From: Ewingella americana
GTDB taxonomy: Bacteria; Pseudomonadota; Gammaproteobacteria; Enterobacterales; Enterobacteriaceae
Assembly: GCF_006438725.1 (NCBI RefSeq)
Contig: NZ_RCZD01000010.1
Coordinates: 1-64,000 of the forward strand
Reading direction: 5' to 3'
DNA length: 64,000 nucleotides
Positions 40,930 through 50,330 of the stretch are shown piece after piece. Each line of letters starts with the position of its first letter. The stretch's first letter is position 1. The notes under the pieces were generated by a model, which worked only from the letters and a program-made list of their open reading frames with translations, was not told the DNA's origin and did not search any database. Position numbers and translations under genes: made by a program.

Positions 40930-42453
40930 TTATTTCTTACGCCCGCCCATTATTGACCCCAAAATGCCGCGCAAGATCTGACGCCCGACATCACGTGCCA
41001 TGCTTTTCGCCACCGACTGCACCACGCCGTCACGTTTCCCGCCACGCGGACCGGTCGAGCCGAACAGAATTTCATTCAGGCCGCCCATCAGACCGCCGCC
41101 GCTGGCCGGGTTTTCTGCTGGTTTCGGCGCGGTACTGCCTGGCGCTGGCGCTACCGTGTCAAAACCCTGTGCGTTAATTTTTTCATACGCCGATTCACGG
41201 TCAATCGCATCTTCATAACGCCCATACAGCGGCGACTTATTCAGCGCCCGGTTCAGGCCGTCATTACCCAGCAGGCCCATTTTCGATTCTGGTGCGATCA
41301 CCATTGCCCGTTCAACCACGTTCGGACGCCCCTTTTCATCAAGAAAAGAGACCAGCGCTTCACCGACACCCAGCTCAGAAATAGCCGTTTCAGCATCAAA
41401 CGCTGGATTGGCACGCAGGGTTTGCGCCGCCGCTTTTACCGCTTTCTGATCGCGCGGGGTAAAGGCCCGCAGGGCATGCTGCACCCGGTTGCCCAACTGC
41501 CCGAGTACGCTGTCGGGGATATCCAGCGGGTTCTGGGTGATAAAATAGATCCCGACACCTTTAGAACGGATAAGCCTGACCACCTGCTCGATCTTGGTTA
41601 GCAAGGCGGCAGGCGCATCGGTAAACAGCAAGTGCGCTTCATCAAAGAAAAACACCAGCTTTGGCTGCTCCGGGTCACCCACCTCCGGCAGATGTTCGAA
41701 CAGTTCAGCCAGCAACCACAGCAGGAATACCGAATAGAGTTTCGGCTGGTTAATCAGTTTGTCGGCCGCCAGGAGGTTAATGATGCCGTGACCGTTGGCG
41801 TCGGTTTTCATCAAGTCCTGGATGTCGAGCATCGGCTCGCCGAAGAACTGATTGGCTCCCTGGCTTTCCAGCGACATCAGCCCGCGCTGGATAGCGCCCA
41901 CTGAGGCCGGTGAAATATTGCCGTACTGCGTCTGGAACTGTTTGGCGTTGTCACCAACAAACTGCACCATCGCCCGCAAATCTTTCATGTCGAGCAGCAG
42001 CAGGCCGTTGTCATCGGCAATTTTAAACACCAGGTTGAGCACGCCGCCCTGCACGTCGTTTAAATCCAGCAGGCGGGCCAGCAGCAGCGGGCCGAGGTCA
42101 GACACCGTAGCGCGGATTGGGTGGCCCTTCTCGCCGAAGATATCCCAGGGAATGAGCGTGCAGGCCTGCGCCTGCCAGTCGGTGACGCCAATGCCCTGCA
42201 ACCGGGCATTCAGTTTTTCCGAGATGACACCCTCCGCGCCGATGCCGGACAGGTCGCCCTTGACGTCGGCCAGAAACACCGGCACGCCGATGCGGGAAAA
42301 TTGCTCGGCCATTCTCTGCAAGGTGACGGTTTTCCCGGTGCCGGTCGCGCCGGTGATCAGGCCATGACGGTTCGCCAGCGCAGGCAAAATGACCAGATCC
42401 CGCGTCGGCTGGCCATCATGCATGGCTTTGGCTATCAGACGTGCTTCACTCAT
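40930..42453 (-). CDS. yjgR: HerA-like DUF853 ATPase, YjgR-like
   Basis: Cytosolic P-loop ATPase of the HerA/FtsK-related DUF853 family; cellular role unknown. The 507 residues contain Walker A GATGTGKT at 35-42, [14 protein letters not shown], Walker [14 protein letters not shown] near residue 270 and an arginine-finger-like region [20 protein letters not shown] Gly/Pro-rich linker and basic C-terminal helix ([19 protein letters not shown]) follow. In E. coli yjgR lies elsewhere, so this is a relocated copy relative to that genome. Confidence 0.88.
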   Translation of the reverse strand: MSEARLIAKAMHDGQPTRDLVILPALANRHGLITGATGTGKTVTLQRMAEQFSRIGVPVFLADVKGDLSGIGAEGVISEKLNARLQGIGVTDWQAQACTLIPWDIFGEKGHPIRATVSDLGPLLLARLLDLNDVQGGVLNLVFKIADDNGLLLLDMKDLRAMVQFVGDNAKQFQTQYGNISPASVGAIQRGLMSLESQGANQFFGEPMLDIQDLMKTDANGHGIINLLAADKLINQPKLYSVFLLWLLAELFEHLPEVGDPEQPKLVFFFDEAHLLFTDAPAALLTKIEQVVRLIRSKGVGIYFITQNPLDIPDSVLGQLGNRVQHALRAFTPRDQKAVKAAAQTLRANPAFDAETAISELGVGEALVSFLDEKGRPNVVERAMVIAPESKMGLLGNDGLNRALNKSPLYGRYEDAIDRESAYEKINAQGFDTVAPAPGSTAPKPAENPASGGGLMGGLNEILFGSTGPRGGKRDGVVQSVAKSMARDVGRQILRGILGSIMGGRKK

Positions 42454-42545
42454 TTGATTGTCCTTTGAGATCGGGTGTGCTCGCCCGCTGATTAAAACCT
42501 ATTAGTCAGCCGAATAAGCGTCAAGTGATCGGCGGAAAACAGGCA

Positions 42546-42576
42546 ATAAAAAACCCCCGTTAAAAAACGGAGGTTT
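42546..42576 (-). terminator. ppiA terminator
   Basis: Minus strand AACCTCCGTT, A/T-rich loop, AACGGGGGTT followed by six T, located 30 bp after the ppiA stop. Confidence 0.88.
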
Positions 42577-42605
42577 CAATAAGCCGGTGAAAAATGCTTA
42601 ACGGT

Positions 42606-43175
42606 TTATGGTAAAACTTTCGCAGAAAGAATCACCACTGGCGTGGTCGGCACGTTCTGGTAAGGACCGACGTTATCGGTTTTTACCTGGGCAATTTTAT
42701 CAAGCACGTCCATGCCTTTGATCACTTTACCAAAGACGGCATAACCGAAGTCACGCTGGCCGTGGTCGAGGAAGGCGTTGTCCGCGACGTTGAAGAAGAA
42801 CTGGCTGGTGGCGCTGTCTTTCTCCGCGGTGCGGGCCATAGCGATAGTACCGCGCAGGTTACGCAGGCCGTTGTCCGCCTCGTTGGCGATCGGCGCATTG
42901 GTCTTCTTCTGCTGCATATCAGCAGTAAACCCGCCACCCTGGATCATAAAGCCCGGGATGACGCGATGGAATATGGTGTTGTTGTAATAGCCGCTTTGGG
43001 CGTAATCGACAAAATTCTTCACAGAAACCGGTGCCTTGGCACTGTCGAGTTCCACTTCAATATTCCCTGCGGAGGTAGTCAGCAGCACGTGTTGCTGTGC
43101 AGCAGCCAACGCAGCTGGCGACAACGCAGCCAGAGACAGCAGTGCGGTGAAGGTCACTAAAGTACGTTTAAACAT
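42606..43175 (-). CDS. ppiA: Periplasmic peptidyl-prolyl cis-trans isomerase A (cyclophilin)
   Basis: Cyclophilin-type PPIase of the periplasm. With the ATG at 43173-43175 (AAGGAA upstream) the protein has 189 residues. There is a signal peptide to about residue 24 (LSPAALA), followed by the cyclophilin core ([65 protein letters not shown]). It keeps the catalytic Arg in [14 protein letters not shown] longer frame upstream lacks a signal peptide and is rejected. In E. coli ppiA also lies near fic. Confidence 0.96.
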   Translation of the reverse strand: MFKRTLVTFTALLSLAALSPAALAAAQQHVLLTTSAGNIEVELDSAKAPVSVKNFVDYAQSGYYNNTIFHRVIPGFMIQGGGFTADMQQKKTNAPIANEADNGLRNLRGTIAMARTAEKDSATSQFFFNVADNAFLDHGQRDFGYAVFGKVIKGMDVLDKIAQVKTDNVGPYQNVPTTPVVILSAKVLP

Positions 43176-43330
43176 GACGGTTCCTTTCTCCAGAATACAA
43201 ACAACTGATCTGATTGATTCTAAAGAGGCTCTAACCATAGCGCCAGAGCTTTACTTTTATTTACGTAGTAGCGCGTGTTTATACCTCAAATATTTCGAGT
43301 TGGATCGCGCTTTTGCATATTGTCCAATTT

Positions 43331-43359
43331 TTGACTTCGTGTTCAGGCTAAGATATAAA
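43331..43359 (+). promoter_or_regulatory. Sigma-70 promoter of the EIIB / glucosidase operon
   Basis: TTGACT (43331-43336), 17-bp spacer, TATAAA (43354-43359): near-consensus hexamers at ideal spacing. The start point would fall inside the palindrome at 43359-43380. Confidence 0.75.
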
Positions 43360-43380
43360 AAATGAGAGCGCTCTCATTTT
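43359..43380. promoter_or_regulatory. Perfect palindromic LacI-type operator
   Basis: A 22-bp perfect palindrome with core ATGAGAGCGCTCTCAT, flanked by A and T triplets. The central CG is typical of LacI/GalR operators. It overlaps the end of the -10 box and the predicted transcription start, a position giving steric repression. The probable ligand is the LacI-family protein encoded third in the same operon (45097-46092). Confidence 0.8.
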
Positions 43381-43438
43381 CTGTTTCATCCATCGAATTT
43401 TACTGAATCACACTTTCTAAAACAGGCAGGAGTCAAAC

Positions 43439-43762
43439 ATGAAGAAGATTGTCCTTTGTTGTGCCGCAGGAATGTCGACCAGTATGTTGGTTCAGCGAAT
43501 GCTGAGTGAAGCGCAGACGCGCGGCCTTGAAGTCGACGTGCGCGCCGTGCCGGTGGCAGAGTTTGAAGCCATTATTGACCAGGCCGATGTCGTGCTGCTC
43601 GGGCCACAGGTGCGTTACGAACTGGCGCGCCTGACTGACATTGCCCAGCCGCTGGGTAAAACCGTGGCAGTGATCGACATGATGGATTACGGCACCATGC
43701 GCGGCGATAAAGTACTGAACAAAGCGCTTGAGCTTATCGGAGGTACACATGAAGCCGTTTAA
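43439..43762 (+). CDS. PTS lactose/cellobiose-type EIIB component
   Basis: Phosphocarrier domain of a Lac-family PTS, resembling ChbB/CelA. The 107 residues start KKIVLCCAAGMSTSMLVQRML; Cys8 in the CxxGMSTS loop is the expected phosphorylation site. AGGAG precedes the ATG. It is first in an operon with a GH4 glucosidase, but no EIIC or EIIA gene is next to it. It must borrow partners encoded elsewhere or be a remnant. The reading frame is intact. Confidence 0.9.
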   Translation: MKKIVLCCAAGMSTSMLVQRMLSEAQTRGLEVDVRAVPVAEFEAIIDQADVVLLGPQVRYELARLTDIAQPLGKTVAVIDMMDYGTMRGDKVLNKALELIGGTHEAV

Positions 43763-45056
43763 AATTGCCATTATCGGCGGTGGCAGCAGCTACACGCCGG
43801 AGCTGGTCGAAGGTTTAATTCAGCGTAGTAACGAACTGCCGGTTACCGAACTGGCGCTGGTGGATGTGGAAGCCGGGCGCGAAAAAGTGGGCATCATCGC
43901 CGACCTCACCCGCCGTATGCTGGCGCGCGCTGGTCTGGAACATGTGAATGTCAGTGTGCACTTTACGCTGGATGACGCCATCCGTGGCGCAAAATTCGTG
44001 TTGACGCAGCTGCGCGTCGGCCAGTTGCCCGCCCGTGCTGCCGATGAGCGCCTGGGCTTGAAATACGGTTTGATTGGCCAGGAAACGACCGGCGTTGGCG
44101 GTTTTGCTAAAGCGCTGCGCACCATCCCGGTATTGCTGGGCATCGCCCGCAAAGTGGAAGAACTGGCGCCTGACGCGTTTATCATCAACTTCACCAACCC
44201 GGCCGGTATTGTCACCGAAGCCGTGGCCCGCCACAGCAAAGCCAAAATTATCGGCCTGTGTAATGTGCCGATCACCATGCACCACATGATCGCCAAAATG
44301 CTCGGCGCAAAAGATGACGAGATCCACCTGCAATTCGCCGGTCTGAACCATATGGTTTGGGTACACCGCGTGCTGCAAAACGGCAAAGACGTCACGCAAA
44401 CGGCGCTGGATATGCTGTGCGATGGCGCGACCCTGACCATGAACAACATCAAAGAACAGCCGTGGAAGCCGGAGTTGCTGCGCGCGCTGGGCATTATTCC
44501 CTGCCCGTATCACCGCTATTTCTATCTGCCACGCGCGATGCTGGCCGAAGAACTGGAGCAGGCCGCCGACGGCGGAACCCGCGCAGAGAAAGTGATGAAA
44601 GTAGAGAAAGAGTTGTTTGCGCTCTACGCCGATCCGCACCTGAACACCAAGCCGGAACAGCTGAGTTTCCGCGGCGGTTCGTTCTATTCTGAGGTGGCAC
44701 TGGAACTGATCCGCTCAATCCATAATAATCTCGGCACGCAAATGGTAGTAAATACCTCAAATCATGGTGCAATTCATGGCTTACCGGACGACGCCGTGGT
44801 AGAAACCAACTGTATTATTGACGCCAATGGTGCCACGCCGCTGGTCTTTGGCCGTTTGCCACCGGTATTGCATACGCTGGCCGATCAGGTGAAAACCTTC
44901 GAACGTCTGACCATTGACTGCGCCGTTCATGGCGACCGGCAAAGCGGCCTGCTGGCGCTGATGACCAATCCGCTGGTCGGCGATGCCGCACTGGCACAAC
45001 AACTCTTTGACGAGGTTTTACAGCTCAACGCGCCGTACCTACCTCAGTTCAGATGA
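43749..45056 (+). CDS. 6-phospho-beta-glucosidase, glycoside hydrolase family 4
   Basis: NAD+- and metal-dependent hydrolase of phosphorylated beta-glucosides (CelF/LicH-like). The 435 residues have the Rossmann start KIAIIGGGSSYTPELVEGL, the metal/substrate segment GLCNVPITMHHMIAKMLG (CN-x-P, the beta-glucosidase version of the motif) and QFAGLNHMVWVHRV. The ATG at 43749 has GGAGG six bases upstream and overlaps the EIIB gene by 14 nt. An upstream in-frame ATG at 43728 lies inside EIIB and is rejected. It works downstream of PTS uptake to release glucose-6-phosphate. Confidence 0.93.
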   Translation: MKPFKIAIIGGGSSYTPELVEGLIQRSNELPVTELALVDVEAGREKVGIIADLTRRMLARAGLEHVNVSVHFTLDDAIRGAKFVLTQLRVGQLPARAADERLGLKYGLIGQETTGVGGFAKALRTIPVLLGIARKVEELAPDAFIINFTNPAGIVTEAVARHSKAKIIGLCNVPITMHHMIAKMLGAKDDEIHLQFAGLNHMVWVHRVLQNGKDVTQTALDMLCDGATLTMNNIKEQPWKPELLRALGIIPCPYHRYFYLPRAMLAEELEQAADGGTRAEKVMKVEKELFALYADPHLNTKPEQLSFRGGSFYSEVALELIRSIHNNLGTQMVVNTSNHGAIHGLPDDAVVETNCIIDANGATPLVFGRLPPVLHTLADQVKTFERLTIDCAVHGDRQSGLLALMTNPLVGDAALAQQLFDEVLQLNAPYLPQFR

Positions 45057-45096
45057 TCTTTCCCTGCCCCTGACTGGCGGGACTACAGGAGCCAGT

Positions 45097-46092
45097 ATGG
45101 TGACATTGGAAGACGTCGCCGCCTATGCCGGAGTGTCCCGGGCCACCGTTTCGCGGGTGGTCAACGGTGATCAGAAGGTCAAGGCGGCCACGCGTGAAAT
45201 CGTGGTCAGGGCCATCGCGATGCTGGGTTACAGCCCGCATCCGGCGGCCCGCGCGCTGGCGTCAAGTCACAGCCATACCCTTGGACTGGTCACCACGTCC
45301 TATCGTGGCGGCTTTTTCGGCTCGCTGATGGACGTGGTCCAGACTGAAGCCGAGTCTCAGGGAAAACAGTTGGTGGTCACGCAGGGTCGTGACAGCGAGG
45401 AAAATGAGCAGCAGGCGATTTCGCGGCTGTTTGGCCTGCGCTGTGATGGCCTGATTCTGCATGTCCGTTACATTACTGATGAACGCCTGCGGCAGTTGGC
45501 GCATGACAGTAATCCGTTTGTACTGCTTGACCGGCAGGTGCCGGGGCTGGAATCACACTGCGTCAGTTTTGATCACGCTCTCGCCAGTCAGCTCGCCACC
45601 CAAACACTCCTTGATGCCGGGCATCGCCACATCGCCTGCATTAGCGGCCCATTGGGGCGATTTTCCGCCCGTCTGCGCTGGCAAGGGTTTATCGCTGCCA
45701 TGGAACGGGCTGGGGTCACGCCGCTGGCGACGCTGGAAGGGGATTACAATATCGACAGCGGCTTTCGCCACACAGATACACTCTTGCGCCAGCCGCTCAG
45801 ACCGACAGCGATTTACTGCTGTAACGAAGATATGGCGATTGGCGCATTGCTGGCCATCAGTGAACACCGCCTGCGGGTGCCGCAGGATATTTCGCTGATC
45901 TGCTATGACAGCGGTGAGCGCGCCGACTTTGTCCGCCCGGCGCTGACCAGCGTGCATTTCCCGATCACCGATATGGCGCAGTTCGCTACCCGTCTACTGC
46001 TTAACGAACTCTCACTGGACGGTGAAATTCCCCGCCAACAGTTCGCGCCGAAAATCGTCAGCCGGGATTCGGTCGCGCCGCCACCGGGCTGA
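45097..46092 (+). CDS. LacI-family transcription regulator of the glucoside operon
   Basis: 331-residue repressor starting at the ATG at 45097 with AGGAG upstream. HTH: VTLEDVAAYAGVSRATVSRVVNGD. Hinge: GYSPHPAARALAS. A periplasmic-binding-like core follows (LGLVTTSYRGGFFGSLMDVV, NPFVLLDRQVPG, ISLICYDSGERADFVRPALTSVHFP), closest in pattern to AscG. It lies 40 bp after the glucosidase and is probably in the same transcript, so it would autoregulate through the operator at 43359-43380. An upstream in-frame ATG at 44983 lies inside the glucosidase gene and is rejected. Confidence 0.9.
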   Translation: MVTLEDVAAYAGVSRATVSRVVNGDQKVKAATREIVVRAIAMLGYSPHPAARALASSHSHTLGLVTTSYRGGFFGSLMDVVQTEAESQGKQLVVTQGRDSEENEQQAISRLFGLRCDGLILHVRYITDERLRQLAHDSNPFVLLDRQVPGLESHCVSFDHALASQLATQTLLDAGHRHIACISGPLGRFSARLRWQGFIAAMERAGVTPLATLEGDYNIDSGFRHTDTLLRQPLRPTAIYCCNEDMAIGALLAISEHRLRVPQDISLICYDSGERADFVRPALTSVHFPITDMAQFATRLLLNELSLDGEIPRQQFAPKIVSRDSVAPPPG

Positions 46093-46107
46093 TTAGCTCA
46101 ATCATAG

Positions 46108-46222
46108 GCGTAATCGTTGCAGGCAGTTTGGACACGGATAGCGCGGAGGAACCGGAGCGTACACCTGGTACGTGAGGATGATTCGCTCTGCTCACCCTTC
46201 GGGCCGCCAATAAGTCGTTCAA
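46108..46222. repeat. Intergenic palindromic repeat, copy 2
   Basis: Sequence between the LacI gene and codA with an inner hairpin CGTAC (46158-46162), ACCTG loop, GTACG (46168-46172). The core 46153-46176 (CGGAGCGTAC, ACCTG, GTACGTGAG) matches copy 1 at 12807-12829, with an A-T to G-C swap that keeps pairing. The outer arms are much less well paired than in copy 1. Boundaries are approximate. Confidence 0.6.
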
Positions 46223-46278
46223 AACCAAAGTGTTGCCTGAGCACTACCCTGCGCCAAAATGGCACATAAGATAGCCTG

Positions 46279-47562
46279 TCAGCTGTTGAAATCGACGGAC
46301 TCGGTTTTATCCAGATGGATCACCGTCTGCGCGGGCTGCGTTTCGGCAATCACCACGCCGCGACGAATCGAATAGCGCACCGGCGTCTGCCTGCGCACCG
46401 CGTCGAAACCGCTCTCTGCCGCCAAAATGACCAGACTGGCGTCATGACCACATTCCAGGCCGTAGCCCTGCAAATTCATGGTGCGTGCGCTGTAGGTGGT
46501 GATCAGTTTCAGGCCGTCATCAATTTGCTGGTAACCCATCAGCTGACAGACGTGCAGCCCCATGTGCAGCACCTGCAACATATTGGCAGTGCCAAGCGGA
46601 TACCACGGGTCGAAGACGTCATCATGGCCGAAACAGACGTTAATGCCGGCGTCGAGCATCTCTTTCACCCGCGTAATGCCCCGGCGTTTTGGGTAAGTAT
46701 CGAAGCGGCCTTGCAGATGAATATTCACCAGCGGGTTGGCAACAAAGTTGATGCCTGACATTTTCAGCAGACGGAACAACCGCGAGGTGTACGCCCCGTT
46801 GTAAGAGTGCATCGCGGTGGTATGGCTGGCAGTGACGCGCTCGCCCATGTTTTCACGCAGTGCCAGCGCGGCGACAGTTTCCACAAAACGCGACTGCTCG
46901 TCGTCGATTTCATCGCAATGTACGTCGATCAACCGGTTGTATTGCTTCGCCAGCGCGAAGGTTTTATGCAACGACTCCACGCCGTATTCACGGGTAAATT
47001 CAAAATGCGGAATGGCCCCCACCACATCCGCCCCCCGCTTCAGCGCCTCTTCCAGCAGGGCTTCACCGTTGGGGTACGACATAATCCCCTCCTGCGGAAA
47101 CGCCACAATCTGCACGTCGACCCATGGCGCAACCTCGGCTTTCACTTCCAGCATGGCTTTCAGCGCGGTGAGCGTCGGGTCGGAAACATCGACGTGGGTG
47201 CGCACATGCTGAATGCCGTTGGCGATCTGCCATTTCAGCGTCTGCCAGGCGCGCTGTTTGACGTCTTCGTGCGACAACAGCGCCTTGCGTTCAGCCCAAC
47301 GCTCGATACCTTCGAACAGCGTACCGGACTGATTCCATGCAGGCTGACCGGCGGTTTGCGTGGTGTCGAGATGGATATGCGGTTCGATAAACGGCGGTAT
47401 CGCCAGCCCGCCCTCGGCGTCAAGAAGGTGTGCACCCCGATCGTTGTTTTGCGGCTGGGCGATAATCTGGCGGACGACACCATCTTCAATATCGATCTGC
47501 CATAATCCTTCACGGTCAGGCATCCGTACGTTTTTAATGGAACGCAAAGGGGGTTTGATCAC
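46279..47562 (-). CDS. codA: Cytosine deaminase
   Basis: Fe/Zn amidohydrolase converting cytosine to uracil and ammonia; cytosolic. The 427 residues equal the E. coli length. Motifs: [51 protein letters not shown] and [15 protein letters not shown], which include all metal ligands and the catalytic Glu and Asp. The start is GTG (47560-47562) with GAGG six bases upstream. The permease gene codB, its usual operon partner, is not adjacent. Confidence 0.96.
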   Translation of the reverse strand: MIKPPLRSIKNVRMPDREGLWQIDIEDGVVRQIIAQPQNNDRGAHLLDAEGGLAIPPFIEPHIHLDTTQTAGQPAWNQSGTLFEGIERWAERKALLSHEDVKQRAWQTLKWQIANGIQHVRTHVDVSDPTLTALKAMLEVKAEVAPWVDVQIVAFPQEGIMSYPNGEALLEEALKRGADVVGAIPHFEFTREYGVESLHKTFALAKQYNRLIDVHCDEIDDEQSRFVETVAALALRENMGERVTASHTTAMHSYNGAYTSRLFRLLKMSGINFVANPLVNIHLQGRFDTYPKRRGITRVKEMLDAGINVCFGHDDVFDPWYPLGTANMLQVLHMGLHVCQLMGYQQIDDGLKLITTYSARTMNLQGYGLECGHDASLVILAAESGFDAVRRQTPVRYSIRRGVVIAETQPAQTVIHLDKTESVDFNS

Positions 47563-47674
47563 GCGCTACCTCATGGTTTCAGAAAGGCGGTGGGGAGAAT
47601 GCAATAAGAGAACAATAGCCTGAAACTGTCTATAAATCGAAAGGTTACGTAAAAACTCAATAAAATCAGTCAAA

Positions 47675-47690
47675 TACCACCTAAGAGGTA
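47675..47690. promoter_or_regulatory. NarL/NarP 7-2-7 binding site upstream of nirB
   Basis: TACCACC, TA, AGAGGTA: two heptamers in the inverted 7-2-7 arrangement recognised by NarL and NarP. Its centre lies 28 bp upstream of the FNR site centre, the same spacing as the -69.5 and -41.5 sites of the E. coli nirB promoter. Confidence 0.85.
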
Positions 47691-47703
47691 TATTGGGATC
47701 GGC

Positions 47704-47717
47704 TTGATTTGCATCAA
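47704..47717. promoter_or_regulatory. FNR site of the nirB promoter
   Basis: TTGATTTGCATCAA is a perfect match to the FNR consensus TTGAT-N4-ATCAA. With a -10 element TATGTT at 47739-47744 the predicted start is near 47752, placing FNR at about -41.5, a class II activator position. It implies anaerobic induction. Confidence 0.9.
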
Positions 47718-47774
47718 TATCCCCTGCTACGCGCGCGCTATGTTTAGCCTTAGAAAATCAATATTGAGGCAATT

Positions 47775-50330
47775 ATGAGCAAAGTCAGACTCGCGATTAT
47801 TGGTAACGGCATGGTCGGCCATCGCTTTATCGAAGGCTTACTGGATAAAGCCGAGGCGGATCAGTTCGATATCACGGTATTGTGTGAAGAACCGCGCGTG
47901 GCCTATGACCGCGTCCACCTTTCCTCCTATTTTTCCCACCATACCGCTGAAGAACTGTCGCTGGTGCGCGAAGGATTCTACGAGAAGCATAACGTCAATG
48001 TGCTGATCGGCGAACGCGCCATCACGCTGAACCGCAAAGAGAAAGTCATCCACTCCAGCAGCGGCCGTACGGTGGTGTACGACAAACTGATTATCGCCAC
48101 CGGTTCCTACCCGTGGGTACCGCCGATCCTCGGTTCTGACGGTCAGGACTGCTTTGTGTACCGCACCATCGAAGATTTGCACGCCATTGAAGCCTGCGCC
48201 CGGCGCAGCAAACGCGGCGCGGTGGTCGGTGGTGGTCTGCTCGGCCTTGAAGCCGCAGGCGCACTGAAAAACCTCGGCGTGGAAACGCATGTGGTGGAAT
48301 TCGCCCCCGGCCTGATGACCGAACAGCTCGATGTGATGGGCGGCAACCAACTGCGCCAGAAAATCGAAAGCATGGGCGTGCAGGTTCATACCGCAAAAAA
48401 TACCAAAGAGATCGTTCAGGGCGGCAGCAGCGCACGCAAAACCATGGTGTTCGCCGACGGCACCTCGCTTGAAGTCGATTTCATCGTCTTCTCCACCGGT
48501 ATCCGCCCGCAGGACAAACTGGCGCGCCAGTGCGATCTGGAGATCGCGCCGCGCGGCGGCATCGTGATCAACGACCAGTGCCAGACCAGCGACCCTGACG
48601 TGTATGCCATCGGCGAATGTGCGTCGTGGAATCAGCGCACTTTCGGTCTGGTTGCTCCGGGCTACAAAATGGCGCAGGTTACCGCCGACCATCTGCTGGG
48701 CCGTCAAAACAGCTTCACCGGCGCGGACATGAGCGCCAAGCTGAAACTCTTAGGCGTTGACGTAGCCGGTATCGGCGACGCCCACGCACGCACGCCAGGC
48801 GCACGTAGTTATGTCTATCTCGACGAAAGCAAAGCGCTGTACAAACGCCTGATCGTCAGCGAAAACAACAAAACCTTGCTTGGTGCGGTATTAGTCGGCG
48901 ACACCAGCGATTACGGCAATCTGTTGCAGCTGGTGCTGAATAATATCGAATTGCCGGAGAACCCGGACGCGCTGATCCTGCCCGCGCACGCAGGCAGCGG
49001 CGGCGGCGCGGCGATGGGTACTGACTCCCTGCCCGATAGCGCGCAAATCTGCTCGTGTTTCGATGTCACCAAAGGCGACATCATTAAAGCGGTGCAAGGC
49101 GGCTGCCACACCGTGGCGGCGCTGAAATCCGCCACCAAAGCCGGTAGCGGCTGCGGCGGCTGTATTCCGCTGGTCACACAGGTGCTGAACGCCGAGCTAA
49201 GCAAGCAAGGCATTGAGGTCAATCATCATCTCTGTGAACACTTCGCCTATTCGCGTCAGGAGCTGTATCACCTGATCCGCGTCGAAGGCATCCGCTCGTT
49301 CGACGACTTGCTCAACAAATACGGCAAAGGCTACGGCTGCGAAATCTGTAAACCGACCGTCGGCTCGCTGCTGGCCTCCTGCTGGAATGACTACGTGCTG
49401 AAAGCACAGCACACGCCGTTGCAGGAAACCAATGACGCTTTCCTCGCCAATATACAAAAAGACGGCACTTATTCTGTTATTCCGCGCTCACCGGGTGGCG
49501 AAATCACGCCACAGGGTTTGCTGGCGATTGGCGAAATTGCCGCAGAGTACAATCTCTATACCAAGATCACCGGCTCGCAGCGCATCGGCATGTTTGGCGC
49601 ACAGAAAGACGATTTACCGGCCATCTGGCAGAAACTGATTAACGCCGGATTCGAAACCGGCCAGGCCTACGCCAAAGCGCTACGCATGGCGAAAACCTGC
49701 GTCGGCAGCACCTGGTGCCGTTACGGCGTCGGCGATAGCCTTGGGTTCGGTATCAGCCTGGAAAACCGCTACAAGGGTATCCGCACCCCGCACAAGATGA
49801 AATTTGGCGTCTCCGGCTGTACCCGCGAATGTTCTGAAGCACAGGGCAAAGACGTGGGGATTATCGCCACCGAAAACGGCTGGAACCTGTACGTCTGCGG
49901 CAACGGTGGGATGAAACCACGCCACGGCGATTTACTGGCGGCAGATCTGGATAACGCCACCCTGTTACGCTATCTCGATCGTTTCATGATGTTCTACATC
50001 CGCACCGCCGATAAGCTACAGCGCACGTCGGTCTGGATGGACAACCTCGAAGGCGGCATCGACTATCTGCGTAAAGTCATCATCGACAACAAACTTGGTC
50101 TGAGCGATCAGCTGGAAGCCGAACTGGCGCGCCTGCGTGAATCCGCCGTTTGCGAATGGCAGGAAACGCTGAATGACCCGGCAGCACAAACCCGCTTTAC
50201 GCACTTTATCAACAGCGAACAGCGCGATCCGAATGTGCAGTTTGTGGCAGAACGCGAACAGCATCGTCCGGCTCGTCCCAACGAACGTATTCCGGTAACC
50301 CTCGTTAACGCCGGGGAGGAGATATTATGA
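47775..50330 (+). CDS. nirB: NADH-dependent nitrite reductase large subunit
   Basis: Cytosolic assimilatory/detoxifying reductase taking nitrite to ammonium. The 851 residues run: FAD and NADH binding domains (AIIGNGMVGHRFIEGL, GAVVGGGLLGLEAAGAL), a BFD-like [2Fe-2S] region (CSCFDVTKGDI, GSGCGGCIP), a second Cys-containing BFD repeat (CEICKPTVGSLLAS) and the sirohaem/[4Fe-4S] domain (TCVGSTWCRYGVGDS, GVSGCTRECSEAQGKD). GAGG precedes the ATG. It overlaps nirD by 4 nt and lies under FNR and NarL/NarP sites. Confidence 0.97.
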   Translation: MSKVRLAIIGNGMVGHRFIEGLLDKAEADQFDITVLCEEPRVAYDRVHLSSYFSHHTAEELSLVREGFYEKHNVNVLIGERAITLNRKEKVIHSSSGRTVVYDKLIIATGSYPWVPPILGSDGQDCFVYRTIEDLHAIEACARRSKRGAVVGGGLLGLEAAGALKNLGVETHVVEFAPGLMTEQLDVMGGNQLRQKIESMGVQVHTAKNTKEIVQGGSSARKTMVFADGTSLEVDFIVFSTGIRPQDKLARQCDLEIAPRGGIVINDQCQTSDPDVYAIGECASWNQRTFGLVAPGYKMAQVTADHLLGRQNSFTGADMSAKLKLLGVDVAGIGDAHARTPGARSYVYLDESKALYKRLIVSENNKTLLGAVLVGDTSDYGNLLQLVLNNIELPENPDALILPAHAGSGGGAAMGTDSLPDSAQICSCFDVTKGDIIKAVQGGCHTVAALKSATKAGSGCGGCIPLVTQVLNAELSKQGIEVNHHLCEHFAYSRQELYHLIRVEGIRSFDDLLNKYGKGYGCEICKPTVGSLLASCWNDYVLKAQHTPLQETNDAFLANIQKDGTYSVIPRSPGGEITPQGLLAIGEIAAEYNLYTKITGSQRIGMFGAQKDDLPAIWQKLINAGFETGQAYAKALRMAKTCVGSTWCRYGVGDSLGFGISLENRYKGIRTPHKMKFGVSGCTRECSEAQGKDVGIIATENGWNLYVCGNGGMKPRHGDLLAADLDNATLLRYLDRFMMFYIRTADKLQRTSVWMDNLEGGIDYLRKVIIDNKLGLSDQLEAELARLRESAVCEWQETLNDPAAQTRFTHFINSEQRDPNVQFVAEREQHRPARPNERIPVTLVNAGEEIL

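Noticed and set aside
47838-48707. Minus-strand open frame of 289 codons opposite nirB
   Set aside because: Antisense to the FAD/NADH domains of nirB; no domain or ribosome site.
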